Positions 33,496-45,070 of a stretch of 64,000 bases of DNA are shown here, piece by piece. The position numbers were made by a program, and so were the translations under genes. Below the pieces are notes generated by a model, which was not told where the DNA came from, did no database searches, and was given only the letters and a program-made list of their open reading frames with translations. The first letter of the stretch is position 1. The number at the start of each line of letters is the position of its first letter. This DNA is from Lingula anatina (Eukaryota > Brachiopoda > Lingulata > Lingulida > Lingulidae), in the NCBI RefSeq assembly GCF_001039355.2, contig NW_019773625.1, positions 648,917 through 712,916 of the forward strand, read 5' to 3'.

Positions 33496-35301
33496 GTGAC
33501 GACAGCCACGATAAGACATATGCGGCCTGCAGACTTGGCTGAAGTAACTAGTTTGACAGAGAAGGAGTCCTGGAATCTCAGCCAAGAGGTTGTTAGGACT
33601 CTCTATGAATACTGCCCAGAAGGATCGTTTATTGCTGAATTGCAGGGGAAAGTTGTAGGTAAATTAAAATTTTAATTTTTTTCTCTAACGACAACCAATA
33701 CACTACCCAGCAAACACGTCAGGTTCGGATTAATTGGCTAGCACGTTACTACCACATTATAACGTCCTAGCGACGGATAAACCACGTGGTACCAACGTGA
33801 CGTGTTTGATGGGTATTTTTCTGAAAGGTTTGGTGTAATTACTGTTTTGTCGTGCATTTCCTGTTTTTTTAACAATGCGTGAAAAGTAAAATTGTACAAA
33901 GCATATAAAATTTAATGTGGTCTGGTTTGCAGGTGCTATAATGGGATTTAACATGAATGAAGAGGAATCATTTGGAGGAATGTGGGTAGTCAGTAAGCAG
34001 CATCGTGGACAGCGTATTGGTAAGATAGTTAACTCTGACTTGAGTCGCCTTTGCTAACAGAGAACACGTTTGTCATGTCTGCTCTTTACCAACCCGAGTT
34101 TCAGAAGACTCTGGGAATTCACCTTTCTACTACATGTATCACCTTTGTCATAATGATTGCTCACATAAATTGGTTTATTTTATGACCCAGGGCCCGGTTG
34201 TACCAACGCTTCGTAAATTTGTTCCGCTACGGTTGTAGTAGACTGCAACGCCTGGCGTCCGTGCGCCAGGGTCTGCTCTCCCTGTTTACTCCTGTTGAAC
34301 TATCATCATCATTGCTCTTCGTCCACTCTAGATTACCACTCTAGTTCCTGTTGAACTAAGACAACATTTACTACGCTCAAGTAACGATTCGTTATATATA
34401 TTGCTCCAAACACTTTGTTACTCCATTTGTATGCAAACTGACAATGTTTGAGCAAATCTTGATAATAAACAGTAAACACCATTTTATGCGCACAGTATGT
34501 ATAGTCTACGGTTAAAGTCTTGAGGTTGCTCAGCATCAGTACTGTGTGAACCCCCCACTGTTTATTGTCAAGACTTGCTCACACTTTGTCACTCCATTTC
34601 GCAAAATATAATGATGAATTTACTGTGGCGCTAATGATACAGACGTCGTCAATTTTGATTTAATAGGCACAATGTTGTTGCAGAGGATAAAAGAGCACAT
34701 TGGAGATAGGAATATCGGCATATTCTCCGTCGCAGAGAGCGTGGAAGCCCACAAAAGATTTGGTTTTACGGTGGAGTCATGGAAAATATGCCATGTATCC
34801 GGCATCATCGCAACTGAAAAGATCAAATTAGCAGAAGATTGCATGGTGCATGTATGTGCGTTTCCCTCTCGTCACGTGCAATTTGATGACCTGTTTCAAT
34901 ATGACACCAAAATACACTCAGTGGAACGGGAAAGATTCCTAAGAGTTTGGACTCAGGGAAAATCGACCATAACCTTGGTTGCTATTGGCAGGACTGGAGA
35001 AATCGTCGGTTACGGCGTCATTAAGCGCGATTCCAATGACACCGTAGTTGGACCAATTTACGGTGAAACTCCTTCCGTCATGAAAACCTTACTTGTCAGT
35101 TTAATCAGCAAGACTACTTTTGGTGAAAATATCAACATGTCGGTACCAGTTGAGAGTGAGATTTTGCAAGAATTACTGGTTGAGAATAAAAGCACGCTCA
35201 AAGTTCTTTCGGAGGAGACCCGGATGTTTTTCCACCATGAAGTAAAGGCTCCTCTGGAAAAAATTTTCGCGATTGCATCATCAGAAGCTGGCCATTGTTG
35301 A
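33463..35301 (+). CDS. GNAT N-acetyltransferase, array copy J (3 exons)
   Basis: Exons: first exon to 33658, then 33933-34019 and 34667-35301; GT-AG. At the position of the usual start, ATG TCG has become GTG ACG (33496-33501). The frame is open upstream to an ATG at 33463, which would add 11 residues (MYHCIKTLVRN) for 305 aa in all. The next in-frame ATG inside the domain (the M of IRHM) would remove part of the first strand. The rest is intact: GFNMNEEESFGGMWVVSK, loop RGQRIG, FQYDTKIHSVERERF, and the end EAGHC. It is the second half-module partner of the intact glycosyltransferase 1.4 kb downstream. Confidence 0.75.
33705..33815. mobile_element. Foldback MITE in intron 1 of J
   Basis: Ends TACCCAGCAAACACGTCAGG and AACGTGACGTGTTTGATGGG. 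Same site as in F and H, so it predates the duplications. Confidence 0.75.
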
Positions 35302-36681
35302 CAGTCAGTGATACAGCATTCCAAATTCCCCGTGCCCTACAGAACTGATGAACAAAATTATAAAGTTTGGTTAGAAAGTGGGTAAATTTGTAAACAATTT
35401 TGTTATGTTGTCAAATACAACTTACTTTCATTTTTTTGCTGTTCTTAGCTGAGATCGAACTTTCGTTTTGAACAAGTGGATTTTATTTGATAAAAGAAAA
35501 AATTCATGGCAACATCCCCCCCCCCCCCGATTGCTTAAACCTAGGGGCAATTGGTGATTTAAAATAGATTTCATTTTATGGATGTTGAAAACGCATGATT
35601 ATTAAAATGTCAGTACACAATGAAAATACTAATAAATGCTGGATTTTTAAGTGTTTTTATTTCTGTATAAATGACTAACGCTAATCTCTGCCACGTTGTC
35701 TTCAACATTTCTCCTGTCCGAAGCCTATTACATGTGTATCAGTCAATCTGCATAATAATTACTTTCGTTTGATAACCGAATGGGACAATTTATTTCAATA
35801 CAGAAATGTTTCAATCGGTGAAATTTTGATAGCGAAGGATTTTAATTTATTCTTCTTCAACCCCTACCCCCTTCCCCCATAACAGCCTAGACGTCACGAG
35901 ACTGTACACATTTCTTTTGTGGGAAGACTCATATGGTCATTAATAACCTCTGGCGGATCTGTCATAGGGCGTCTCCCTGCCCCCCCCCCCCCCCCCCCAA
36001 TCCCCGGCTCTCGTAAATCATCATTGTGTGGGGAGACAATGCGAGTAAAGCGAGGTTTATGATTGGTTTTTAACCTTGATTACGCATAGAACTACCGTGG
36101 TATTTGATGGTGGGAGTTTTTCAAAACTTTACCCAGAAGATGCATCGGGTATAATTTTCTGAATCAAGATGTCAAGATCGTTGTTTCACTTATTAAAAGC
36201 ATTACAATTTTACGAAAAAATGGATGCACCTAAAGATTTATTGTGACAAATACTAATTTTCCTCTGAAACAGTATTTTAATTAAAATTAGGGTCTCTCCG
36301 GACTAAGTAATACAGTATTAACTACCTATATTTTTAATCCATCATGAGCTTCATGCCTGATCTCAAAACTTACAAAATGATAAATCACACACACACACAC
36401 ACACACACACACATTACTGATAACAAACACCTTTCTAACTACATGTTACTACTTAATACTACGTTTACGTGGTTCAAGGTATCTGCAATAACGTATCGGG
36501 GCATTCATAGATTGCTATCATAATTGTATATTATTTGGGTTTAAACGCCTAAAGATAGCAGAGACAGGATGGAGGCGTGAATCTTAATGGGAAATATCAA
36601 GGACAGCGACAGCGTGAACGTTTGAGATGATCCCTTACGGCAGTCATTGGTAGCCGCTGTTCAAAGTGAAAGAAGAACGCC
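35302..36681. other. Spacer between GNAT J and the intact glycosyltransferase
   Basis: Collinear with 28481-29871. It contains C-homopolymers (about 35516 and 35981) and a CA run (36386-36413). No gene. Confidence 0.6.
36386..36413. repeat. (CA)n microsatellite
   Basis: About fourteen CA units. Confidence 0.95.
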
Positions 36682-37920
36682 ATGACTGGTGCTAACTTCT
36701 GTTGCTTTCTCGGCCGCCGATTGAAGAGAATATCACGCGTATTCTCCAGAGGAATACTAGTATGTGCATTTCTTTCTGTTGTCACAATTTTTTTAGCAGG
36801 ATTAAACATTCTCAGTCAAAAAAGCAGTAAATTCACGGGAAATAATATCAATCGCCTTAGAAATGAAGAACGTCATATTTATAAAGCAGAGAGCGACGTG
36901 CTAGTAAGAGGACGCGTTGCTACAACACCAATGACGGAGAGAGACAACAAAAACTCACTTGTCATGAAATTCACGAATATCAGCAACACTTTACCTGATC
37001 CCATAGCGTTGGCTGGAACAACATCCAGGCAACAATTGAAGTTCATTGATAAAATAGTGGAAGATTTACGACAAATGTTACCGCTTCGAACTGAATCCAT
37101 TCAAAAGACGAAACTTGCATTTAACCCAAAGACGAAGGTATACGAGATAGATGGAAAACCATTTATTTGGATATTTTGGGAGGGTCAGTCCAGACCTGCT
37201 TACGTGGACCTTTGTATTCTGTCCACAGTTTGTCATAATTATAACACTGTTAACGTGAGGGTATTGAACGTCAGTGAATTTACGAAATCTGTCCCCGTCG
37301 TGCACCCTGGTTTTCAAGGCTTGAGTTTGCCACACAAAGCTGACTATTTCCGCGTTGCAATGCTTAATGAATACGGCGGTGTATACTTTGACTCGGATAC
37401 CATCAGCATTAAAAGCATGGGAAGATTGTTCGGACGTTTAGACACCTTCGACGTTGTCGGAGCGTCCTCCTATGTCGATAGTATTCATTTCGGAAATATG
37501 GGCCCCATGCGAGCAAGAACGCCTTTTACGCAATCGTGGCTGTCCAAACTTCACACTAAATATGACCAAAAGTTGAAAATTCTCAAAACAAGGGACCCGT
37601 TTGGCTGGTCAGAGGTAGGAGGACATATAGCTGTGCCCACTTTGAATAAACTGGTATCTAAAAAGACCATCAAATATCATCAGCTTAACGGTCCAGACTC
37701 ATGGATTCAGCTCAACGAAAATAGAGTCATGAGTAAAAATCCAGACATTGTGAAAACCATGAGAGACACGGAAATTATCTCTTTAAACAACAAGCTATAT
37801 CCAGCGAAGTACAAAGGGATGACGAGGGAGCAAATACTGCGTTCTCCAGTCGGATTGTCGCAGCTACTACGGTATTCCTTGGTGAAGTGTTGGAATGAGT
37901 TGTTCATGCACCCCTACTGA
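36682..37920 (+). CDS. Type II membrane glycosyltransferase with DXD motif (412 aa, single exon)
   Basis: A complete intronless reading frame. It starts at the ATG in AACGCCATGACTGG, a context shared by all three copies. Residues 1-23 are a basic cytosolic head. About 24-44 (ILVCAFLSVVTIFLAGLNIL) is a single membrane helix, giving Golgi-type topology. About 45-155 is a stem, and the catalytic part follows. Recognisable blocks are FIWIFWEGQSRPAYVDLC (161-178), LPHKADYFRVAMLNEYGG (216-233) and the FDSD metal/nucleotide-sugar site (DSD 237-239). These fit the DXD sugar-transferase/capsular-polysaccharide-synthesis-like family (Gly_transf_sug or Caps_synth type). Donor and acceptor cannot be told. 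It lies 1.4 kb downstream of GNAT J in the same orientation. Confidence 0.82.
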   Translation: MTGANFCCFLGRRLKRISRVFSRGILVCAFLSVVTIFLAGLNILSQKSSKFTGNNINRLRNEERHIYKAESDVLVRGRVATTPMTERDNKNSLVMKFTNISNTLPDPIALAGTTSRQQLKFIDKIVEDLRQMLPLRTESIQKTKLAFNPKTKVYEIDGKPFIWIFWEGQSRPAYVDLCILSTVCHNYNTVNVRVLNVSEFTKSVPVVHPGFQGLSLPHKADYFRVAMLNEYGGVYFDSDTISIKSMGRLFGRLDTFDVVGASSYVDSIHFGNMGPMRARTPFTQSWLSKLHTKYDQKLKILKTRDPFGWSEVGGHIAVPTLNKLVSKKTIKYHQLNGPDSWIQLNENRVMSKNPDIVKTMRDTEIISLNNKLYPAKYKGMTREQILRSPVGLSQLLRYSLVKCWNELFMHPY

Positions 37921-38381
37921 TTTTATCTACGACCTTGAATAGAGATTTTACTACCTTGTTAAAAAGTAAAGTTATCGGTCGACCAATGAATATATTGGTT
38001 GAGATACATGGAGACACTGTATGTATTTTATGGTAAGTATTTTGTTTCACAAAAACAAACTGAGAAGCACATGTAAGTAATTTTACAAGTTGGAGAGAGA
38101 GTAGACCAGCTGTCAGGAATAATTCGATCTTATCTTGATTTATGCTTGATCCAGAAGATAATGTCGCTATGATGAATATAAATATATATGAAAACAGGCT
38201 CGTGCATAATTTATTTCTTCACATTCGTCTTGTTTACAATACTTTAAGTATGATGCTAGCGTACAAACAATGCTGTGAACAGTTGACTCGACATTAAGAT
38301 TGCGCCGAGCTTACGATTATGAAATACTTGATATGTGTGTAATGATGATGCATACGGTACCTATATTTGTAATTTTGTTGC

Positions 38382-38421
<40 letters not shown>

Positions 38422-39000
38422 NNNNNNNNNNNNNNNNNNNNNNNNNNNNNNNNNNNNNNNNNNNNNNNNNNNNNNNNNNNNNNNNNNNNNNNNNNNNNNN
38501 NNNNNNNNNNNNNNNNNNNNNNNNNNNNNNNNNNNNNNNNNNNNNNNNNNNNNNNNNNNNNNNNNNNNNNNNNNNNNNNNNNNNNNNNNNNNNNNNNNNN
38601 NNNNNNNNNNNNNNNNNNNNNNNNNNNNNNNNNNNNNNNNNNNNNNNNNNNNNNNNNNNNNNNNNNNNNNNNNNNNNNNNNNNNNNNNNNNNNNNNNNNN
38701 NNNNNNNNNNNNNNNNNNNNNNNNNNNNNNNNNNNNNNNNNNNNNNNNNNNNNNNNNNNNNNNNNNNNNNNNNNNNNNNNNNNNNNNNNNNNNNNNNNNN
38801 NNNNNNNNNNNNNNNNNNNNNNNNNNNNNNNNNNNNNNNNNNNNNNNNNNNNNNNNNNNNNNNNNNNNNNNNNNNNNNNNNNNNNNNNNNNNNNNNNNNN
38901 NNNNNNNNNNNNNNNNNNNNNNNNNNNNNNNNNNNNNNNNNNNNNNNNNNNNNNNNNNNNNNNNNNNNNNNNNNNNNNNNNNNNNNNNNNNNNNNNNNNN

Positions 39001-39036
<36 letters not shown>

Positions 39037-39758
39037 TTAAACGTTTTGTATTGTTACTAACTTACTATTACTATTTATTTCTGTACATTCTCAACAGCTC
39101 GGTCTAATGTTGCATGAAAGAAGTATTCAATGAGACGATAAGAAAAAATCTTAGCAAGGGATTTGCAACGTTAGGAAATAGTGTAACTATCCATTTTTTT
39201 TTCTGTGTTGACGTCATGTAGCCCAGAAAAATCTACCTCATCCGCAAGCACTGTACTTTGGCGACAGAAACGCTTTACAATACACAGCAAATAAAGAACT
39301 TACAATTTCACTTCCTAAATGATGTCTCAGAACTTGAAATAAATTTGTCATGCAATAAGCAAATGAGCTTGGGATGAACATTCAGTTTAATTTCCGATTC
39401 TAGGATTTTCTCAAGCGGAGTAATAACTAGGCATGTGACGTAGGCAAAGTAAAAGAATTTTGGTCCACAGATGCGTGCAATACGAGAAATACAAATTGAT
39501 ACAATGTATCCTCCAAAGCGTGTGCAGTTGAACTTTTTTCAGGTCAATAACCCCACCCAAAGAAGTCAATATGACCTATTACTGTTACAATTACCAATCT
39601 GCACTTACAATGGTTAAAATACAAAGTCCTTGTTCTTATAGACAGCATATATTTCGTTTTTGTCGACTTTTTTTATATAAAAGTTCAATTTAACAGTTTG
39701 TCCTTAAACTTTTTCACTTTTCTGCATTTCAAAACATTACCCACATGTAGTAGTATCA
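37921..39758. other. Spacer with assembly gap
   Basis: A 579-base run of N at 38422-39000, flanked by T-homopolymers on both sides. No gene is seen in the readable parts. Confidence 0.8.
38384..39035. repeat. Poly-T tract spanning an assembly gap
   Basis: T-run 38384-38421, N-run 38422-39000, T-run 39001-39035. Open frames reported through it are artefacts of unknown bases. Confidence 0.95.
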
Positions 39759-39945
39759 TACCCTCTACCAGGGCCACAGAATTTTTTCACTTGATATACC
39801 GGTACACAGGTATGAGATTATGTCTCTGGCGAATTATGTGCACTTTTCTGTATTGTGAGGTCAGAGAATCGTGTCATGAATTACCGCCGGAGACATATTT
39901 GTGAATATCTTCATAAAAATCATTCTGTGACCCTGGTAGAGGGTA
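39759..39945. mobile_element. 187-bp MITE with inverted ends
   Basis: The left end TACCCTCTACCAGGGCCACA is mirrored on the right by TGTGACCCTGGTAGAGGGTA, with the inversion continuing as AGAATTTTTT. The outer TA suits a mariner-type target. Non-coding. Confidence 0.75.
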
Positions 39946-40252
39946 GAAATACCATGCAGCTATTTTTAGTTAAATATGTGTCATCTCGGGTCAGCGCCGA
40001 TACAGTGTGCATTGTAAACACGGGTCGATATGCTGTAGTCGCGGGGGTCTTTTTTATGGCAGCTTATGTAAACAAACAGCTAGCTTGCGCCACCTATTAT
40101 TTCCGACTAACCGTCACCATTTTTATAAATCCATAATCAGCCGAAAGCAAACTGGAAAGTGAGGAAGATGCTCAAAGATCTCGTTTTGTTCGTCTTATAA
40201 TGACATCTCTTGGAGTGGCCTGAGAGTAAAATCCAAGTGAAAGAAGAACGCC

Positions 40253-40983
40253 ATGATTGTCGCCAGTTTTTGCAGCTTCCTCGGTCGTCTCCTGAAGAGA
40301 ACATATACAAGTCTCGAAAAGGATGCTACTGTGTGTGTTTGTGTACCTCTCGCCATAACTTTCTTAGCGGGATTATACATTCTCAATCACAAAAGCAATA
40401 GATTCGCTGGAAGTACTATAAATCACATCGAGAACATATTTCGCCTTAACCTCAGGACAGAGAGCGACGTAAGAGGAAGTAATGGTTCAGATGCTTCTAA
40501 ACCAGTTCCAATGGCAGAAAGACACACCAGGAACAAAAACTCGCTTTTCGTGAAGTTCACAAATCTCAGCGACACTTTACTTGACCGCAAAGCATATTGG
40601 CTGAAACATCATCGGAACAACAATTCAAATTAATCGATCGACCAAAGTGGAAGATTTACAAAAAGAAAAAGAAATGTTACCGCTTCCAACTGAATCTGTT
40701 CCACAGACCGACATCCCGAGACTTACATTTAATCCAACGACGACGGTAAAAGAGTTGGACGAAAAAACATTTACTTGTATTTAGATATTTTGGGAAGGTC
40801 AATCCAGACCCGCCTACTTGGACCTTTGTATTCAGTTTGTTATTATTAAATCACTCTTAGCATGAGGGTATTGAACAGCAAGTTATATCCAGAACAAAGG
40901 GATGACGTGACGACAAATACTACGTTCTCCAGTCTGATTGTCGCAGCTATTACGGTATTCCTTGGTGAAGTGTTGGAATGAGT
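40253..40983 (+). pseudogene. Glycosyltransferase copy 3, core deleted
   Basis: The first 110 or so codons match the head, membrane helix and stem of the 412-aa copy (MIVASFCSFLGRLLKR, LAITFLAGLYILNHKS). A frameshift ends the frame at 40633. Further pieces are the acceptor-side block (FWEGQSRPAYLDLC) near 40787-40840 and the C-terminal end near 40880-40980, where homology resumes at the SPVxLSQLLRYSLVK region. Everything in between, including the DXD site, is deleted. Confidence 0.78.
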
Positions 40984-42530
40984 TTCACATCCACTAATGT
41001 ACATGTAATATACTTTATTCAATTAACCTTTATCTCTCCACCTGTTAAAAAATTAGTTAAAAGACTGTCGTCCAGTTTTGTAACAGCTACGATCTCCAGA
41101 GAGAGGATAGAACAAAGATGTAAAATCCAGGACCCGCAAACTATAAGAATCCAAGATCATAAGCTCCAAGTTACATGCAGTTATCCTGCCTTCTGCACGG
41201 AGGAAACTTCCGCTCTACATGGCTTCACTTGTTCTTGACTCTAGGTTATATTGGTTACTGTAGTTCATATTGTTTGTAAAACACGTATTTTTATAAAAGA
41301 AACCCAAACATTTATTGATCAGAATTTCAATTACACCGCTATTATATTATAGTTTAAATTAAACTCTGTAGGGAGAGAAAATTGTCAATTTGATACTGGA
41401 AACAAAATGCTACCCGTGAAATCTGGCGATTTTAAAATATAAAACGAGATTTTATTCAGAGTTGAAAAAAATTGTTTACAATATCATATTGTAAAAACGC
41501 TGACAAAATTCAGCAATGTTTTACACAACCAACCAGCCATTCCTTTTTTAACGCAAAAAAAAGGAAAAAAGAAAACGAAAAAAAAAAACTGTAATAAAAA
41601 ACTTAACGAACAAGGGCAAGGGACACCACGCAAGTAAAAAACATGGTTTCCATAAAATTCCAACTAACATACCTTCAAGAAAATATTTCTGTGGTCAAGT
41701 TTTATGTCATACGATCTGATATAGCGGAATTATTAGCATTTACTAGATTATGTACCAGCCACTGCAATATAATGCAAAAAATAAACTATATTTGAAAAAT
41801 CCTTTTCCATATAAGATTTCTGTATGACAAAAATATACTTCCGATTTCTCTACAGTAAGTAACAATGCCCAAAATAATATATACTGTAAAAATATCCTTT
41901 TCCAGGTGAGTTTGCTGATAAAATTGAACACCAACTTGTATATTTATATAATTTAGATATTATACATTTGTATGAATAGCAAACCCCATTCCATCACACT
42001 TTTAAAACTGTATAATCAATCTATCACAGGGTGAGTAAACAGATATACAAACTAAAATATACACAGTCAAAAAAATTTTGAGGTAAAACGTTACTTCAAG
42101 TTATTGAGTATGTATGAAGAGATCACACAACAATAAAGTTTTTATGCCTGGTAATTGCCCCCCACCTCCTCCCTCAATAAAAACAAAAGTTTTTTTTTTT
42201 TTTTTGACATACATGTGCATTATTTTTTGTCTGGAAATTGTACTTTGCAAAAAATTTGGAAGTAATGGGCCTAAAAGCAATAATGACAATAATTATCATT
42301 CTTCAAGAAAGTCTTTAGTTTCCCTTATTTAACCATTCAAAATGGACTTCTTTTCAGGAAAAAATGACGTTCTGACATAGTCTTTGTTAGACTTCTTATG
42401 TTTATGTTTTTAAAAAATAACATTAAAGGCTTGACAATTAATTTAAGTGATATAACTAATATCTAGCAAACAAAATACATATTTGCACTTATATGAAAAA
42501 ACAATAGAGATAAAATCAGATAGTAACTCA
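40984..42530. other. AT-rich spacer, no gene recognised
   Basis: Low-complexity A/T runs and no exon signal. It separates the glycosyltransferase relic from the 3' end of the ankyrin/SOCS-box gene. Confidence 0.5.
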
Positions 42531-45027
42531 TTACTGAAAACAAAGGTACTCTTGCATCAACATAGGTAATGGAAGAGACTTAACACTTTTAACAATACTC
42601 CTAAATCCAGTATGCTTTCTCAAATTGGCACGAATAGAGATACGACATAGATCTCTGAGTGCCATTGGCTCATCGTTAAACTTGGTCAACCAATCACAAA
42701 AGGTTTTCAAGTCATTCAAATTCAAACTACCATCCTGGCTCAGCTGAAGGTATTGCAACTGCATGATGTTCAGCAGCTGCCTGCTGTCCCATCCACCTAA
42801 TACCACCATGTGGATTAAATTCATGACACTAGGGGGCAGGTGTGTGGAAGGAGGTGCCACCATGAAGATGTCGGCACCAAATGCACCCTGGACTGGTAAG
42901 TCTTGTGTTGAAATGCTTGTCATGAACCTCACATTGGCACCATGAGAAATCAGCAGCATGGCGGCCTTGTAGTGACCTAGTTTTATGAGATGAACCAGGG
43001 GAGTGTGGCCCTGAAGGTTCACTGCTTCTAGATTGGCGTTACACTCCATCAATTGTACCATGGCTTTGAGACTCTTGTCTGTGGCACAGTGTAGAGGAGT
43101 GTTGCCCTCTTTATCTCTGGAGTTAACCTGGTAATGAAGAATGTTCTAATTGTGTATCACTTAATTAAGTAATTAAGGAAGTATTACTTATGTCATTATT
43201 GTAAAAAAGAAAAAAAAAAGATTTTTTGGATTAAATTAGCTGCGAGTATCAGTATAATGATCCATAACATGAAATAAAATATTCTCTTTGTCAGCTCTCG
43301 TTTTTCAATCACGTTTGGTCACCCACATAATCAGATTTATATCACATTCATATATTAAATTGTATTAGCTGTATAGGAGATTCATTTTACAATTCATATA
43401 TAAGATTTCTATGGACAACTATCTACCTTGGCTTGATTATCACATAGCAATTTGACCATGCCTTGATGACCATGCTGTACAGCAGCTTGCAATGCAGTGG
43501 CATCCAGCTTGCCAACAGGAAGATTAAGCTGCACAAAAAATTATAAAATCAATCACTCAATCAAATAACGAATATTACTACATTGATTTCATTGACATGT
43601 AAAGACATATGCAGGATTAGCAAAATGAGAAATGACAGAAAACAGATATCATTGAAATTTCAAACAAATTATTCCATTTCCATGTTTTCCCGCTAAGGTA
43701 GTACAAATACCAATCTGCTCACCCCACCTAAATTGGGAGCGGTTTCTTTATCTTTACATATAATCAATAGTGGAGAAGAGTAACCCTTACATCTGCTCCA
43801 GAATTAATCAGCAGAGCTGCCACATGGCTGTTCCCCAACATGGCAGCATAATAAAGTGGAGACAGGCTGGCAGAGTCCTTTTTATTCACGAGGGCATGAT
43901 GGTCTATCAGCAGTTGAGCAAAGTTGACATTTCTGGTAAGTAGAAAGAATCACGTGCTATGGTAACACATGTTAGATCAGACTTCACAGAGCTACACAGC
44001 ACAAAACCCAGTGGCTTTAAAATCTTTTGGTTCATTTTGATTATGGTCACATAATTTTTCAAAAATTTTCCGGATATCCTATAAAGAGATTTTAAAGTGA
44101 CAAAGAAAAGTATTCTTCCTAGGTAAAAGATTAACCATACAAATAATATATTATGCTGATGTGGATTCATCAGTACAGGAGTCTACCTTAATCTAGCAGC
44201 CACCATAATGGGGTACTCCTCTTCTCCATCTTCTGAGTCCCTACACACACTTCTCTGGTTGGGGTCAGCTCCATACCTGAAACAAATTAGGTGTACAATC
44301 AGTCTATGGCTTTTTATTAGCCCGATTGCCCTTCTGGACACCAAGATATAAGAACCGACTTATCCATAACAGAAAAAGGCTCCCTAAAAGGCACATCTTT
44401 GCAAAATTTTATAGGCCTGCCTCAGTTTTACTGACAATATGGACCAGTGTTAGCATTGCAGATTGAATACAATGATGAAATTGGCTGACATATTCAACAA
44501 AGTACATGTCTTTTATCTTCTTGAAACTGTTACAAGATGGTCTTCTTTAGGAGTTAAAATAATTCTAAACACTTGCTATGAAGATCATCTAAATGCGCTA
44601 AAGTAAAATTGCTAGATGCCAAGGCTTAGACACTGTGAGGTTCTAAGATGCAGAAAGATGTACTTTAATATGAATTTTTATAATTTTAAAGTCTAAATTG
44701 GAAAGTACTTTAATATGAATTTTTATAATTTTGAAGTCTAAATTGGGAAGGATAAGAAGCTTCAATACAAGTTAAAAGTTTTTGAAACATTTATAAACAC
44801 CTTCAAGGAGAATTGATGTCACAATAAAATATCTTTAAGTATGTTCTACAGTACCTCAGCAGCAGTTGTATCACTCCTATGTGCCCCATATACATAGCCA
44901 TGTTGAGGGGCGTCACCCCAGAGTCTGAGATCCTCTTGTTCACATCAACGCCCCTATCCAGCCACTTCTGAACATCCTGGAGATCTCGGTCCAGAATGGC
45001 TCGCCTCAGACCATGGTAGAATGGCAT
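42531..45027 (-). CDS. Ankyrin repeat and SOCS box (ASB) protein, 5 coding exons, 367 aa
   Basis: Minus-strand exons: 45027-44855, 44276-44187, 43932-43791, 43528-43427 and 43127-42531. All introns are GT-AG and the phases sum to 1104 nt. The protein starts MPFYHGLRRAILDRDLQ. It has about six ankyrin repeats, for example SGVTPLNMAMYMGHIGVIQL, ASLSPLYYAAMLGNSHVAAL and EGNTPLHCATDKSLKAMV. The last 46 residues form a SOCS box: a BC-box MALRDLCRISIR, then a Cul5-box-like LPLP. Known ASB proteins link Elongin B/C and Cullin-5 to substrates held by the ankyrin repeats, so this should be a ubiquitin-ligase substrate receptor. A probable 5'UTR splice acceptor lies at about 45070. It diverges from ODF2, with starts about 1.5 kb apart. 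The exact ASB subtype was not assigned. Confidence 0.88.
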
Positions 45028-45070
45028 GCTGTTATATCACAGTTACACAAGTTGGCAAGAATGTGGAACC

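Noticed and set aside
38300-39060. Two long open frames of about 240 codons
   Set aside because: They run through a 579-base N gap and poly-T (poly-Phe); not genes.
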